DNA of 64,000 nucleotides from Niallia taxi (GTDB lineage: Bacteria; Bacillota; Bacilli; Bacillales; Cytobacillaceae). Below the pieces are notes generated by a model, which saw nothing but the letters and a program-made list of their open reading frames with translations, did no database searches and was not told the origin of the DNA. The first letter of the stretch is position 1. Every line of letters starts with the position of its first letter. The stretch lies in NCBI RefSeq assembly GCF_004005475.1, contig NZ_RZTZ01000007.1, positions 62,001 to 126,000 of the forward strand. Direction: 5' to 3'. This document shows positions 26,838 through 36,614 of this stretch, piece after piece. The position numbers were made by a program, and so were the translations under genes.

Positions 26838-27917
26838 TCATATAGAGTAATCGTCAGGAAAAAACACCTTCAGCTGACTTGGTTTAACATATACATTATC
26901 CTTAGTTTGTAAGCCAAGTGTACGATAAAGCTCCTTTGTTATTTCTGCTTCTAAAAACTCGTCATTATCGATTCTTTTCAACTCAATATGAACGATAGGA
27001 CCAACGACGTGAATATGTGTAATCGTTGCCTTGATAGAATCCTGACCACTTTCCTCTTTTGTTATTGTTATATCATGTGGGCGGACATACCCAACTGCTT
27101 TCTGGTCCTGTTCATGAACCACTCCTGGAACTGGAAACTGAGCATTACCTTGACTTAGCTTTCCGTTTTCAAGTCTGCCATGAAACAAATTAACATTTCC
27201 AAGGAAATCATACACAAATGGGTTTTTCGGGTGCTCATACACCTCCTCAGGTGATCCGATTTGTTCTACCTTCCCGTCATTCATTACGACAATTCTGTCG
27301 GCGACATCAAGCGCTTCCTCTTGGTCATGTGTAACGAAAATGCTTGTGATATTAAATTCATCATGAAGATTTCTTAACCAGCGTCTTAAATCCTTCCTGA
27401 CCTTTGCATCTAGCGCTCCGAACGGTTCATCCAAAAGCAATACTTTTGGTTCTACAGCCAAAGCACGGGCAAGAGCTACACGCTGCTTTTGCCCACCTGA
27501 CAGCTGGGCAGGATAGCGTTTTGCCAATTCTTCCATTTTCACTAGCTGAAGGAGCTCATTCACTTTTTTTTCTATTTCCTTTTTATCTGGTCTTGCGCTT
27601 TTCGGTCTTACCTTCAAACCATAGGCAATGTTATCAAACACATTCATATGGCGAAACAATGCATAATGCTGAAAAACAAAGCCTACCTTTCTGTCTTTTG
27701 TACTTATATCTGTTATTTCATCACTGCCAAAATAGATCGAGCCTTCATCGGCATATTCTAAACCTGCAATAATTCTTAACAGTGACGTCTTTCCAGACCC
27801 GGACGGCCCTAATAACGCAACAAGCTCTCCTGTTTGGATTTCCAAATCTATATCCTGTAATGCTTGAAAAGAGCCAAATGATTTTGAAACATTATTTATG
27901 ACAATACTCATTTCCAA
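26838..27917 (-). CDS. cysA: Sulfate ABC transporter ATP-binding protein
   Basis: A 359-residue ATPase of the sulfate/thiosulfate importer. Walker [11 protein letters not shown]-loop [12 protein letters not shown], signature LSGGQKQR and Walker [13 protein letters not shown] are intact, with the regulatory TOBE-like part after residue 240. Order and family match CysA. It is the last gene of sbp-cysT-cysW-cysA, 16 bases after cysW, and is followed by a terminator. Confidence 0.94.
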   Translation of the reverse strand: MEMSIVINNVSKSFGSFQALQDIDLEIQTGELVALLGPSGSGKTSLLRIIAGLEYADEGSIYFGSDEITDISTKDRKVGFVFQHYALFRHMNVFDNIAYGLKVRPKSARPDKKEIEKKVNELLQLVKMEELAKRYPAQLSGGQKQRVALARALAVEPKVLLLDEPFGALDAKVRKDLRRWLRNLHDEFNITSIFVTHDQEEALDVADRIVVMNDGKVEQIGSPEEVYEHPKNPFVYDFLGNVNLFHGRLENGKLSQGNAQFPVPGVVHEQDQKAVGYVRPHDITITKEESGQDSIKATITHIHVVGPIVHIELKRIDNDEFLEAEITKELYRTLGLQTKDNVYVKPSQLKVFFPDDYSI

Positions 27918-27932
27918 CCACCCCTTTGCTTC

Positions 27933-28811
27933 CTACTTAATTGCTGAATTGTTTTTTGTTTTCCACTCCAGCACACTTTTTATAATGAGTGTAATAATGG
28001 CTAAAATGGACATTAATGTGGCAACTGCAAAGGCTGCTGCAAACTGATACTCCCCATATAAAATTTCGATATGAAGAGGCATTGTATTTGTTAAGCCCCT
28101 GATATGTCCTGACACAACGGATACTGCGCCAAACTCGCCAATGGCTCTTGCATTACACAAGATAATTCCATATAACAAGCCCCATTTAATATTCGGAATG
28201 GTCACATACCAAAAGGTTTTCCAGCCATTTGCACCTAATGTCAGAGAAGCTTCTTCTTCTGATGTGCCTTGTGCTTGCATTAATGGAATCAATTCCCTTG
28301 CTACAAATGGTAATGTTACAAAAATGGTGGCAAGAACAATTCCCGGAACAGCAAAGATTATTTTAATGTCGTGAGCATAGAGCCATTCCCCAAACAAGCC
28401 GTGTGTACTGAATAGCAGAACAAACACTAAACCAGCAATAACCGGTGACACTGCAAACGGTAGGTCGATAATGGTAATCAGCAAGTTTTTCCCTCTAAAC
28501 TGGAACTTGGAAACAGCCCATGCTGCAGCAACGCCAAAAATAGCATTTAAAGGGACTGCTATTACAATAACTAATAATGTCAGCTTAATTGCAGACATTG
28601 CTTCAGGGTCTGTGATTGCAGCAAGATAGACCTTCATACCCTGATCAAATGCCTGTATGAAAATAGTGATTAATGGAAGAACTAAGAATAATCCCAAAAA
28701 AACAAGTGATATATTGATTAAAATAGTTCGCACCCACACCGGCTCTGATACAGCTGTTTTCTTTTGCGATGCTGGTGCTGTGTTTGGTTGTAATGGTACA
28801 TTTCCTGCCAA
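27933..28811 (-). CDS. cysW: Sulfate ABC transporter permease CysW
   Basis: A 292-residue permease with six helices; the EAA-type loop is [23 protein letters not shown] and the C-terminal region has the conserved [19 protein letters not shown] of CysW. It is paired with CysT, 17 bases downstream of it. The N-terminal tail of about 25 polar residues is ordinary for the family. Confidence 0.94.
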   Translation of the reverse strand: MAGNVPLQPNTAPASQKKTAVSEPVWVRTILINISLVFLGLFLVLPLITIFIQAFDQGMKVYLAAITDPEAMSAIKLTLLVIVIAVPLNAIFGVAAAWAVSKFQFRGKNLLITIIDLPFAVSPVIAGLVFVLLFSTHGLFGEWLYAHDIKIIFAVPGIVLATIFVTLPFVARELIPLMQAQGTSEEEASLTLGANGWKTFWYVTIPNIKWGLLYGIILCNARAIGEFGAVSVVSGHIRGLTNTMPLHIEILYGEYQFAAAFAVATLMSILAIITLIIKSVLEWKTKNNSAIK

Positions 28812-28827
28812 TGGTTTTCCTCCTTTC

Positions 28828-29670
28828 TTAATTTGCTGTCATATTCCTGTTTGTCCACCACTGTAAAAGGTTTATAAAGAAAAGTAAGAGAAAGGAAACA
28901 AACAACATTACAGAAGCAATTGCCGTCGCCCCCGTATAGTCGTATTGTTCTAGCTTTGTAATAATCAGCAATGGGGTTATCTCCGTTTTCATCGGCATAT
29001 TGCCTGCTATAAAAACAACTGATCCATATTCTCCTAAAGATCTGGCAAATGCTAATGTGAAGCCAGCAAGAATGGAGGGAAGCAGCTCTGGGAAGATAAC
29101 TCTTGTGAAGGTTTGAAGTCTAGAAGCCCCAAGACTCGAAGATGCTTCCTCTACTTCCCGCTCAAGATTTTGCAGAACTGGCTGAACCATTCTCACTACA
29201 AAAGGCAAGCCGATGAACGTCAATGCAATCGTTACACCAATAGGCGTAAAGGCCACTTTAAAGCCTAGCAGACTTCCAATCCATCCATTTGGTGCATACA
29301 AAGTAGTCAAAGCAATCCCAGCAACCGCTGTTGGCAGAGCGAAAGGTAAATCAACAAGACCGTCCACAATCCTTTTTCCCGGAAATGGATACCGAACAAG
29401 CACCCATGCAAGGAGAACACCAAATACAACATTGATTAATGCTGCTGTAAATGATGCTCCGAAGCTTAACTTATAAGAAGCAACAACGCGTGGATCAAGG
29501 ACAGTATCCCAAAAGTCACTCCAGCCCATTTTAGTAGTGTTAAAAAATATCATAAATAATGGCAATATAACAAGGATGCTTATGTATAGCATCGTATATC
29601 CTAATGAAAGGCCAAAACCAGGAAGTACATTACTTTTTTTTCCTTTCCTTTGGTTCGTTTCTTTCCTCAT
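28828..29670 (-). CDS. cysT: Sulfate ABC transporter permease CysT
   Basis: A 280-residue permease; conserved blocks [42 protein letters not shown] (EAA loop) and [19 protein letters not shown] identify CysT/CysU. Six helices. It follows the sulfate-binding gene across an 80-base gap that contains a stable stem-loop. Confidence 0.94.
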   Translation of the reverse strand: MRKETNQRKGKKSNVLPGFGLSLGYTMLYISILVILPLFMIFFNTTKMGWSDFWDTVLDPRVVASYKLSFGASFTAALINVVFGVLLAWVLVRYPFPGKRIVDGLVDLPFALPTAVAGIALTTLYAPNGWIGSLLGFKVAFTPIGVTIALTFIGLPFVVRMVQPVLQNLEREVEEASSSLGASRLQTFTRVIFPELLPSILAGFTLAFARSLGEYGSVVFIAGNMPMKTEITPLLIITKLEQYDYTGATAIASVMLFVSFLLLFFINLLQWWTNRNMTAN

Positions 29671-29701
29671 TTACTCACCTCTTTTATTGTAAAGAATCGT
29701 A

Positions 29702-29744
29702 AATCATCATTACCTTTTTACAAGTCACAAAGGTAATGATGATT
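29702..29744 (-). other. Intercistronic stem-loop between sbp and cysT
   Basis: AATCATCATTACCTTT (29702-29717) pairs perfectly with AAAGGTAATGATGATT (29729-29744), a 16-bp stem with an 11-nt loop. No T run follows on the minus strand, so it more likely protects the upstream binding-protein mRNA than terminates. Confidence 0.65.
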
Positions 29745-29750
29745 CATTGA

Positions 29751-30803
29751 TTAGTTTGATGGAACGTAAATTTCGTCGAATGTTCCTCCATCAGCAAAAT
29801 GTGTTTCCTGAGCTTTAGTCCAGCCGCCAAAATCATCATCGACTGTCACTAAATCAATATCTTCGAATTGGTCAGCATATTTTGCCAGTACATCTTTATC
29901 ACGAGGACGATAGTAGTTCTTCGCTGCAATTTCTTGTCCTGTTTCACTGTATAAATATTTTAAGTACTCTGTAGCAACTTCGGTTGTTCCTTTTTTCTTA
30001 GCAATATCGTCAACTACAGCAACTGGTGGCTCTGCTAATATACTTAAGGATGGGCTAACAATTTCAAAGTTTTCTTTCCCTAATTCATTTATAGCTAAGT
30101 ATGCTTCGTTCTCCCAAGCAATTAACACATCACCAATCTCCCGTTGTACAAATGTGTTAGTAGAATCGCGTGCCCCCGAATCAAGAACCTCTACATTTGA
30201 GTATAGCTTTTTCACAAAATCTTTAATTTTCGTTTCGTCTCCATTAAATTGTTTGTCAGCATAAGCCCATGCCGCAAGGTAATTCCACCGGGCACCGCCT
30301 GATGTTTTTGGATTCGGAGTAATGACAGAAACATCGTCCTTAATTAAGTCATTCCAATCTTGAATATTCTTTGGATTGCCCTTTCTTACTAAAAATACGA
30401 TAGTCGAGGTGTATGGAGTGGAATTGTTCTCCAGCTTCGATTGCCAATCCTCTGAAATGATTCCTCTTTCCTTCACAATCGCATCAATATCTCCAGCTAG
30501 AGCCAATGTCACAACATCTGCTTCAATCCCATCAATGACAGCTCGTGCTTGTTTTCCTGATCCGCCATGCGACTGCTGAACAGTTACCTCCTGCCCTGTT
30601 TTCTCTTTCCAATAATCTGCAAACGCTTTGTTATACTCTTCATACAGCTCTCTCGTTGGATCATAGGATACATTCAATAATTCTACTTTTTTGGAATCAG
30701 AACTTTCCCCGCTGCTTTCCGAACTGCTGCACCCAGCAAGGGTTACAAAAGCGGCCAATATTAGTGCAGTTGCTTTAAAAAATGATTTCTTTTTTCTCTT
30801 CAT
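29751..30803 (-). CDS. Sulfate-binding lipoprotein
   Basis: A 350-residue sulfate-binding protein. The lipobox TLAGC at about residue 24 marks a lipoprotein; [17 protein letters not shown] and [19 protein letters not shown] are the family sulfate-binding signatures. It starts the operon, with GGGGGAG before the ATG, and is much the most abundant component in related operons. A leader of about 120 bases with a strong terminator hairpin precedes it, so expression probably depends on antitermination. Confidence 0.94.
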   Translation of the reverse strand: MKRKKKSFFKATALILAAFVTLAGCSSSESSGESSDSKKVELLNVSYDPTRELYEEYNKAFADYWKEKTGQEVTVQQSHGGSGKQARAVIDGIEADVVTLALAGDIDAIVKERGIISEDWQSKLENNSTPYTSTIVFLVRKGNPKNIQDWNDLIKDDVSVITPNPKTSGGARWNYLAAWAYADKQFNGDETKIKDFVKKLYSNVEVLDSGARDSTNTFVQREIGDVLIAWENEAYLAINELGKENFEIVSPSLSILAEPPVAVVDDIAKKKGTTEVATEYLKYLYSETGQEIAAKNYYRPRDKDVLAKYADQFEDIDLVTVDDDFGGWTKAQETHFADGGTFDEIYVPSN

Positions 30804-30828
30804 TGTTAGAGCTCCCCCTTTTTTTTAT

Positions 30829-30957
30829 AAAAAAAAGCTGCCAACTTTTTAAGAAAAAAGTAGCAGCTTTCAGTTATCTGATCAGCGTCATTTTTATAAA
30901 ATTTTTAAAATTGAGTTTTCTAATTTGTAATTTATACTTATTTCACCCATCTGTCAA
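30829..30957 (-). promoter_or_regulatory. Sulfate operon promoter and attenuator leader
   Basis: On the minus strand TTGACA (30957-30952) stands 15 bases before TATAAA (17 before TAAATT). The leader then forms a terminator: AAAGCTGC (30870-30863), ACTTTTT/AAAAAGT inside, and GCAGCTTT, ending in a run of eight T (30836-30829), 26 bases before the start codon. No gene upstream needs this terminator. I do not see the conserved core of a SAM-I riboswitch or of a T-box. Confidence 0.6.
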
Positions 30958-31183
30958 CTAGGGATTGAAAAGTTTACAATTTTTCTTTCTTCTCTTTGCC
31001 CCTTATAGACTCCCAAAAATTAACAAACAATAAATAAAACAGGAAAAAAACTTTCTACAAATATACAAAAGAGCTTTTATAGGAGGCTTTTAGAAATAGT
31101 ATTGCTTAAAAGGGAATATTAAGGTTAACACCGAATGAAACGACTCGAAATTAAAACAAAGCAAATTAAGCAATCAGACAGGA
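30958..31183. other. Intergenic stretch between sulfate leader and ROK terminator
   Basis: About 225 A+T-rich bases. I see no reading frame, structured RNA or repeat that I can name. Confidence 0.4.
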
Positions 31184-31217
31184 AGAAAGCTAGACACAAT
31201 GAAGTATCTAGCTTTCT
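31184..31217 (-). terminator. Terminator of the ROK repressor gene
   Basis: AGAAAGCTAGA (31184-31194) and TCTAGCTTTCT (31207-31217), a perfect 11-bp stem 10 bases past the stop. The minus-strand tail TTCCTGTCTG is only moderately T-rich. Confidence 0.65.
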
Positions 31218-31226
31218 GTTTTCTTT

Positions 31227-32351
31227 CTAAATTTTGTTCAAAAATGTCTGTATGAATGGAATAGCAGCACCCATAGGTACACCATTTGCGGCAGAACGAC
31301 TTATAAATATAAATGCTTCATTGCTTGGGAACGCTGTTTTTCCATTTACTTTTTCATGTAGAGTATCCATATCCTCTTCCGTTAAGTAAGGCGATAAATG
31401 TCCTCCTAATATAAAATCTCTATTGAGGACAAGGTGGATATTGTTAATGGAAATGGCTAAATACTCTAAAAAGGCATCCCACCTATTTGTATAGGAAGGG
31501 ACATTTGAACGGACTTTTTCAAAGAAGAATGGTAATGATTCCTCCTCTTTCAGCAATGCATTAACAGAGCTGTATGTTTCCATGCATCCCCTTTTCCCGC
31601 AGTAGCAGGCAGGACCCTCAGCATTCACTGTCATATGCTCAACTGTGCCACTATGCCCTTCTTTTCCCATGTAAATTTGACCATTAATAATTATCGCTCC
31701 ACCAAGATGGGGACCAATTGACAGATAAACAGCATCGCCAATATCGTCTCTTACCCATAGCTCGGTCGTTGCAGCACATTTAGCATCATGCAAAAAACTA
31801 CAAGGATATGGAAGATATTGTGCAAATACGTCAATATTCAATCCGGTTGAAATTAATATTTTTCCATACGTAATGTTTTGTCCATTGTTTGATGTTAACC
31901 CCTGTACAGCAAAGCCAATCCCAAGTACCTGTTCTTTCTTTACTTCAAGTTTCGAAATAAAGGCTTGAACTGCTTGACTTAAGCTTTTATAATAATGCTC
32001 CTCCTCTGCATACTCCATCACTAATTTCTCCTGCTGAACAGCATGTCCACGCAAATCAATCGCCACTATTTGCACTGATTTCTTTTCAATCTCAACACCA
32101 ATGCTGACTCTTGCTTGCGGGCAAATCGCATAAGCAGCAGCCCGCCTTCCTACAGAGGATTCAAATTGCCCGCTCTTTTCTATTAGTCCCTCATTTTCTA
32201 AGCGAACAAGGTTTTGGGTAACTGTTGGCAAGCTTAGATTAAGCTGATTTGCTATCTCTTGTTTGGAAAGCTTCTCATGATGATAGATTAGATGATAGAT
32301 CGAGGAGTAATTACTTTTTTTTATATCTTTAAATGTGATGTTATTTTCCAT
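31227..32351 (-). CDS. ROK-family transcriptional repressor (XylR/NagC type)
   Basis: A 374-residue repressor. An N-terminal winged helix-turn-helix (LSKQEIANQLNLSLPTVTQNLVRLENEGLI) is joined to a sugar-binding ROK domain with the zinc motif CYCGKRGCMETY. It diverges from the SDR-kinase-symporter operon, so it probably represses it and itself, released by the pentitol or its product. Shared ATTTTACAAA boxes lie on both sides of the intergenic region (32373-32387 near its own ribosome site, 32527-32542 before SDR). Effector is unknown. Confidence 0.9.
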   Translation of the reverse strand: MENNITFKDIKKSNYSSIYHLIYHHEKLSKQEIANQLNLSLPTVTQNLVRLENEGLIEKSGQFESSVGRRAAAYAICPQARVSIGVEIEKKSVQIVAIDLRGHAVQQEKLVMEYAEEEHYYKSLSQAVQAFISKLEVKKEQVLGIGFAVQGLTSNNGQNITYGKILISTGLNIDVFAQYLPYPCSFLHDAKCAATTELWVRDDIGDAVYLSIGPHLGGAIIINGQIYMGKEGHSGTVEHMTVNAEGPACYCGKRGCMETYSSVNALLKEEESLPFFFEKVRSNVPSYTNRWDAFLEYLAISINNIHLVLNRDFILGGHLSPYLTEEDMDTLHEKVNGKTAFPSNEAFIFISRSAANGVPMGAAIPFIQTFLNKI

Positions 32352-32372
32352 GATAAGACCCCATTTTACAAA

Positions 32373-32387
32373 CTAATTTTATAAAAA
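32373..32387. promoter_or_regulatory. Candidate ROK repressor operator near its own start
   Basis: ATTTTACAAACTAAT just upstream of the repressor ribosome site. On the other strand TTAGTTTGTAAAA resembles the Bacillus xylO half-site TTAGTTTGTTTGG and shares ATTTTACAAA with the box at 32527. Confidence 0.45.
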
Positions 32388-32478
32388 ACCTTTATGTTAG
32401 CACATTAAATATACCATATATGCGGTAACAATCACAGCTTTGTCAAAAACCATCTGCCAACTTTTTCTTTTCTAATTA

Positions 32479-32507
32479 TTGACTATTCGCTTAACAGGAT
32501 TTATTAT
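32479..32507 (+). promoter_or_regulatory. SigA-type promoter of the pentitol operon
   Basis: TTGACT (32479-32484), 17-base spacer, TATTAT (32502-32507), 57 bases before the SDR start codon. Confidence 0.65.
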
Positions 32508-32526
32508 GTAAATATATTTTATAAAA

Positions 32527-32542
32527 GTATTTTACAAAATAC
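32527..32542. promoter_or_regulatory. Operator palindrome before the pentitol operon
   Basis: GTATTTTACAAAATAC: perfect 7-bp arms around AC, located 20 bases after the -10, where repressor binding would block transcription. Likely bound by the divergent ROK repressor. Confidence 0.55.
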
Positions 32543-32564
32543 ATTAACAAAAGGAATGATAACG

Positions 32565-33341
32565 ATGGGTATTATTGAAAAAATGCGTTTAGACGGGAAA
32601 AAAATCTTTGTAACTGGTGGCGCAAGAGGTATTGGTAAAAGCGTTGCGACTGCCTTCGCTGAAGCTGGAGCAGATATTGCCATTGTGGATTTAGATATCG
32701 ACGAAGCTACAAAAACTGCGAAGGAATTGGAAGAAAATAATGGGATTAAGTCGATTGCCATTAAAGCGGATGTTACTAACCCAAAAGATGTAAGCGCTAT
32801 GATAGATACGGTGTTAGAAAATTTCGGCCGGTTGGATGTTGCTTTTTGTAATGCGGGAATCTGCTTGAATATACCTGCAGAGGAAATGACTTTTGAGCAA
32901 TGGAAGAAAGTTATTGATATTAATCTCACAGGTGTTTTCCTAACAGCTCAAGCAGCTGGAAAGGTTATGTTAAAACAAGGCGGCGGCTCTATTATTAACA
33001 CTGCTTCCATGTCAGGACATATTGTAAATGTACCGCAGCCACAGGCCTCCTATAATGCTTCGAAAGCAGGTGTCATACAGCTGACGAAATCACTGGCAGT
33101 TGAATGGGCAACAAGAAATGTTCGTGTTAACTGTATCAGCCCAGGATATATCGGAACAGAGCTTACTTTAAACTCACCAAGCCTAAAGCCGCTTATCGAA
33201 CAATGGAATGAAATGGCACCGCTTAAGCGTATGGGCAGACCTGAGGAGCTTCAATCCATTTGTGTATATCTCGCAGGAGACACAAGCAGCTTTACGACTG
33301 GATCAGACTTTGTCATTGATGGAGCATTTACTGCAATTTAA
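32565..33341 (+). CDS. SDR-family NAD(P)-dependent polyol dehydrogenase
   Basis: A 258-residue classical short-chain dehydrogenase. The cofactor loop is TGGARGIGKS (residues about 15-24), Asp after AIVDLDID suggests NAD preference, and the catalytic set is Ser in NTASMSGH, with YNASK. SMSGHIVNVPQPQASYNASKAG resembles arabinitol/mannitol dehydrogenases. With a xylulokinase-like gene next, the likely reaction is oxidation of D-arabinitol or xylitol to xylulose. The ATG at 32565 is chosen because AAAGGA stands nine bases upstream; an ATG at 32556 touches that site. Confidence 0.88.
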   Translation: MGIIEKMRLDGKKIFVTGGARGIGKSVATAFAEAGADIAIVDLDIDEATKTAKELEENNGIKSIAIKADVTNPKDVSAMIDTVLENFGRLDVAFCNAGICLNIPAEEMTFEQWKKVIDINLTGVFLTAQAAGKVMLKQGGGSIINTASMSGHIVNVPQPQASYNASKAGVIQLTKSLAVEWATRNVRVNCISPGYIGTELTLNSPSLKPLIEQWNEMAPLKRMGRPEELQSICVYLAGDTSSFTTGSDFVIDGAFTAI

Positions 33342-33365
33342 TAGATTCCTAGGAGGTTTTGAACG

Positions 33366-34895
33366 ATGAACTACTTACTCGGCACAGACATTGGCACATC
33401 TGGTACAAAAACAATACTAATGGACACAGATGGCAATCTAATTGCTCAAGATCTGCAGGAATACGATGTGTTAACACCAAAGCCTTTGTGGGCAGAGCAA
33501 TGGCCATCTGTTTGGCTTGATGCGGCGAAAGCATCTATTAAAAACACTGTATTAAAATCGGGAATTCCCCCTGAGAATATACGTGGGATTGCTGTCAGCG
33601 GCCTTTACGGCGGCTCTGGCATCCCATTGGACGAGAATATGGAGCCTGTCAGACCTTGTATGATTTGGATGGACCGCAGAGCAGAAAAAGAAGCAAATTG
33701 GGTCCTCGAATCTATTGGAAAAGAGAAACTGCTTGAGGTTACCCATAATGGGGCAGATCCCTACTACGGATATACGAAAATATTGTGGATGAAAAATAAT
33801 GAGCCGGAAAACTGGCGTAAAACGAAGCTCTTCTTACCGCCAAATGATTATGTCATTTATAAACTAACTGGCGAAGTTGTCATTGATTATTCCTCTGCAG
33901 GAAATATTGGTGGAATTTTCGATATGAATAATCGAACTTGGTCAAAGGAAATGATGGCTGCAATGGATATTCCCGTCTCCATGATGCCGGAAAAAATCGT
34001 CGAATCAACAGATATTGTCGGAGGATTAACGAAAGAAGCGGCAGCCGAATTAGGACTGACTGCAGGTATGCCTGTTATTGCAAGTGGAATTGACTGCGGT
34101 GCAGCAAATATCGGACTTGGTGTATTCGATTCAGGGATTTATGCTGCAGCAATTGGTACCTCGATGTGTGCAGCTTTAATTTCTGATAAACCAGTGCAAG
34201 GAAAAGACTTAATTGTCTGGCCATATCTATATGACGCTAAACGTCTCTCCTACTATTTTGCAGGAGGTGCGACTGCAGGTGCGATTGTAAAATGGTTCCG
34301 GCAAACCTTATGTCAATTTGAATTGGAAGCAGAAAAAGCCGGCGGCAAAAATGCTTATGATGTATTAAATGAACAGGCTGCTAATATTCCGGCAGGAAGT
34401 GATGGCTTGGTTGTACTTCCCTACTTTATGGGGGAAAGAAGTCCGATTTGGGATTCTGATGCAAAAGGCACCATTGTCGGACTTTCACTCGCTCATACAA
34501 AGGCACATATGTACCGAGCCTTTTTAGAAGCGGTTGCCTACAGCTTAAGAGATGCAATTGAAGCAACTGGAGAATATTTAGGGGAATATATTCTCCTTGC
34601 CGGCGGTGTTACAAAGTCGAAGCTTTGGAGACAAATTTTCGCAGATGTTACCGGATATCCAATCGTTTGCCCTATCCATGATGTAGAAGCAAATATGGGG
34701 GATGTCATGCTCGCTGGTATTGGCACAGGCCTTCTTTCTTATGACGATGTGAAAAAGTGGCAGGTGTTAGATGATAAAATTATGCCTAATCAAGAAAATC
34801 ATCGTAAATATAATGACTATTACAAGGTATATAAATCAATCTATCAAAACTTAAAGGCAGATATGAAAACATTGACAAGCATTTCGGCACGTTGA
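33366..34895 (+). CDS. FGGY-family carbohydrate kinase (xylulokinase-like)
   Basis: A 509-residue FGGY kinase: N-terminal phosphate motif GTDIGTSGTKT, substrate loop CMIWMDRRAEKE, second-domain ATP motif LLAGGVTKSKLWRQIFADVT. The W-x-E-Q-W-P pattern after KPLWA fits xylulokinases. AGGAGG lies 10 bases before the ATG and the gene follows SDR by 24 bases. Expected reaction: ATP-dependent phosphorylation of xylulose (or a related ketose) to enter the pentose phosphate pathway. Exact sugar is inferred from family and operon. Confidence 0.88.
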   Translation: MNYLLGTDIGTSGTKTILMDTDGNLIAQDLQEYDVLTPKPLWAEQWPSVWLDAAKASIKNTVLKSGIPPENIRGIAVSGLYGGSGIPLDENMEPVRPCMIWMDRRAEKEANWVLESIGKEKLLEVTHNGADPYYGYTKILWMKNNEPENWRKTKLFLPPNDYVIYKLTGEVVIDYSSAGNIGGIFDMNNRTWSKEMMAAMDIPVSMMPEKIVESTDIVGGLTKEAAAELGLTAGMPVIASGIDCGAANIGLGVFDSGIYAAAIGTSMCAALISDKPVQGKDLIVWPYLYDAKRLSYYFAGGATAGAIVKWFRQTLCQFELEAEKAGGKNAYDVLNEQAANIPAGSDGLVVLPYFMGERSPIWDSDAKGTIVGLSLAHTKAHMYRAFLEAVAYSLRDAIEATGEYLGEYILLAGGVTKSKLWRQIFADVTGYPIVCPIHDVEANMGDVMLAGIGTGLLSYDDVKKWQVLDDKIMPNQENHRKYNDYYKVYKSIYQNLKADMKTLTSISAR

Positions 34896-34927
34896 CTAAG
34901 TAAATATGCAAAAGGAGCTGGGACAAA

Positions 34928-36286
34928 ATGGATAAATGGAAAAAGAGAATTGGATACGGGGCAGGCGATTTCGCCTGCAACCTCGTATTTAGTACAATGG
35001 CGTCTTATCTCCTTTTTTTCTATACAGATGTGTTTGGTATTAGTGCAGCTGTTGCTGGTACGTTAATGTTAGTAACCAAAATCATTGATGCATTTGCAGA
35101 TACTGGCATGGGATTATTAGTGGACAGAACAAAAACGAGATGGGGCCAAGGAAGACCTTATTTCATCATTGGAGCAATACCATTCGCTGTCTTTACAATC
35201 ATGACTTTTATTGTTCCTGATGTCGGCATGTCAGGTAAGATTCTCTGGGCATATGTCACATACTGCTTATTAAATATTGCATATACGGTCGTTAATATCC
35301 CTTTAAACACCATTGTGCCAAGATTAACTTCAGATAATCATGAGCGTAACTGGTTAGTTTCGACGAGAATGATTTGCGCATTAATTGGAAGCGCTTTAGT
35401 AATGACAATTACAACACCAATGGTTCATTACTTTGGTCAAGGAGATGATCAAAAGGGTTATTTAGTAACAATGACTATATATGGTATCGCAGCTGTGTTT
35501 GTATTTGTATTTACCTTCTTCAATACGAAGGAGGTTGTGCCACCAACCGTCCAGCCAGGCAAATCCTCCTTTAAAGAGGATTTTAAAGGATTAACCGGGC
35601 CGGCTGTTATTTTCTTCATCTTAAATTTTCTTTACTTTGGCCTATTTGTTATTCGCAATACAACCGTCATCTACTATTTCACTTACAATCTCGGACGGAC
35701 GGATTGGCTCACATTTGTAGGATTATTCGGGATATTATCAGGTTTGCCAATGCTGCTTCTATTACCATGGCTGCAAAAGAAAATGCCGAAGAAAACCGTA
35801 TTGCTTCTAAGCACTGTCATTTATATTATTGGCGATTTAGTTATTTATTTCGGAAAAACCTCCCCTGCCCTGCTGATTGCTGGCCTAACAATAACAGGAC
35901 TTGGGATTTATGGAATATTCGGCACGACCTTTTCCATCCAGCCAGACGTTATTGATTATTCAGAGTACAAAAACCATCGCAGTATTTCCGGCATGATTGC
36001 TGCTTTCCAAGGCTTTTTTGTTAAAGTCAGCTTAGGTCTCGGCAGTGCGCTTGTAGGTGTGTTTTTGAAATTGGGCGGCTATGTGCCAAATGCCACCCAA
36101 ACGACAACCGCCTTGCATTATATTGAAATCAGCTTTATCTGGGTTCCATTAATTATTTGTGTACTGATAGGAATTACCATGTTCTTTTATAAACTGGATG
36201 AAAAGCGGTCAGATATGGATGTTGAACTCGGTCGCAGACGAGCATTAGCAGCTAAAGATGCAGAGGAAAGTATCGTTAACCATTAA
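34928..36286 (+). CDS. GPH-family sugar/polyol:cation symporter
   Basis: A 452-residue, 12-helix transporter of the glycoside-pentoside-hexuronide family. Conserved beginning GYGAGDFACNLVFSTMASYLLFFYTDVFG and loop DRTKTRWGQGRPY are diagnostic (MelB/XynT type). It ends the operon, 32 bases after the kinase, and a terminator follows. It probably brings in the pentitol oxidised by the SDR. There is no C-terminal IIA domain of the LacS kind. Confidence 0.9.
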   Translation: MDKWKKRIGYGAGDFACNLVFSTMASYLLFFYTDVFGISAAVAGTLMLVTKIIDAFADTGMGLLVDRTKTRWGQGRPYFIIGAIPFAVFTIMTFIVPDVGMSGKILWAYVTYCLLNIAYTVVNIPLNTIVPRLTSDNHERNWLVSTRMICALIGSALVMTITTPMVHYFGQGDDQKGYLVTMTIYGIAAVFVFVFTFFNTKEVVPPTVQPGKSSFKEDFKGLTGPAVIFFILNFLYFGLFVIRNTTVIYYFTYNLGRTDWLTFVGLFGILSGLPMLLLLPWLQKKMPKKTVLLLSTVIYIIGDLVIYFGKTSPALLIAGLTITGLGIYGIFGTTFSIQPDVIDYSEYKNHRSISGMIAAFQGFFVKVSLGLGSALVGVFLKLGGYVPNATQTTTALHYIEISFIWVPLIICVLIGITMFFYKLDEKRSDMDVELGRRRALAAKDAEESIVNH

Positions 36287-36297
36287 TATGTGAAATA

Positions 36298-36330
36298 GGG
36301 GCTAGCAAAATCGCTAGCCCCTTATAGTTT
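36298..36330 (+). terminator. Terminator of the pentitol operon
   Basis: GGGGCTAGC (36298-36306), loop AAAATC, GCTAGCCCC (36313-36321), then TTATAGTTTT. Confidence 0.88.
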
Positions 36331-36334
36331 TCAT

Positions 36335-36460
36335 CTAAGCATCAGGTTGACATCCATTAAAAACAAGAGGAAGCAGCTTGCTTTTATTTGCGGAAGCTCT
36401 ATTGAACAGTCCGTCGCCTAACTTATCTGTAAGACTATATCTCGCCCTCTCCACTTTCAC
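36335..36460 (-). CDS. Possible 41-residue small protein or gene remnant
   Basis: A GTG at 36460 with AAGGA seven bases upstream opens a 41-codon frame (MKVERARYSLTDKLGDG...VFNGCQPDA) ending at 36335. Without the start requirement the frame extends upstream another 24 codons with protein-like composition (EIIRNYIFWKLQTK), so it may be the end of a decayed larger gene. I do not recognise the family. Low confidence. Confidence 0.3.
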   Translation of the reverse strand: MKVERARYSLTDKLGDGLFNRASANKSKLLPLVFNGCQPDA

Positions 36461-36614
36461 TTTATAATCCTTGTGTATTTTCGTTTGTAATTTCCAAAAT
36501 ATATAGTTCCGAATAATTTCTTTATTTACGCTTGTATGAAAGAAATGCTATATTAATAATAAGTTAACCGAAATACAATCACGGTTTACATATCGATAAT
36601 ATAGGAGGGCTTTC
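36461..36614. other. Upstream region of the DUF1284 gene
   Basis: Contains the upstream extension of the small minus-strand frame and, on the plus strand, TTTACG and TATATT hexamers 18 bases apart that could be a weak promoter for the next gene. AGGAGG lies six bases before that gene's ATG. Confidence 0.35.

Noticed and set aside
30829-30957. SAM-I riboswitch or T-box in the sulfate leader
   Set aside because: The leader is too short and the conserved GATGAAA/CTGGCCC or AGGGTGG segments are absent; only the terminator is supported.
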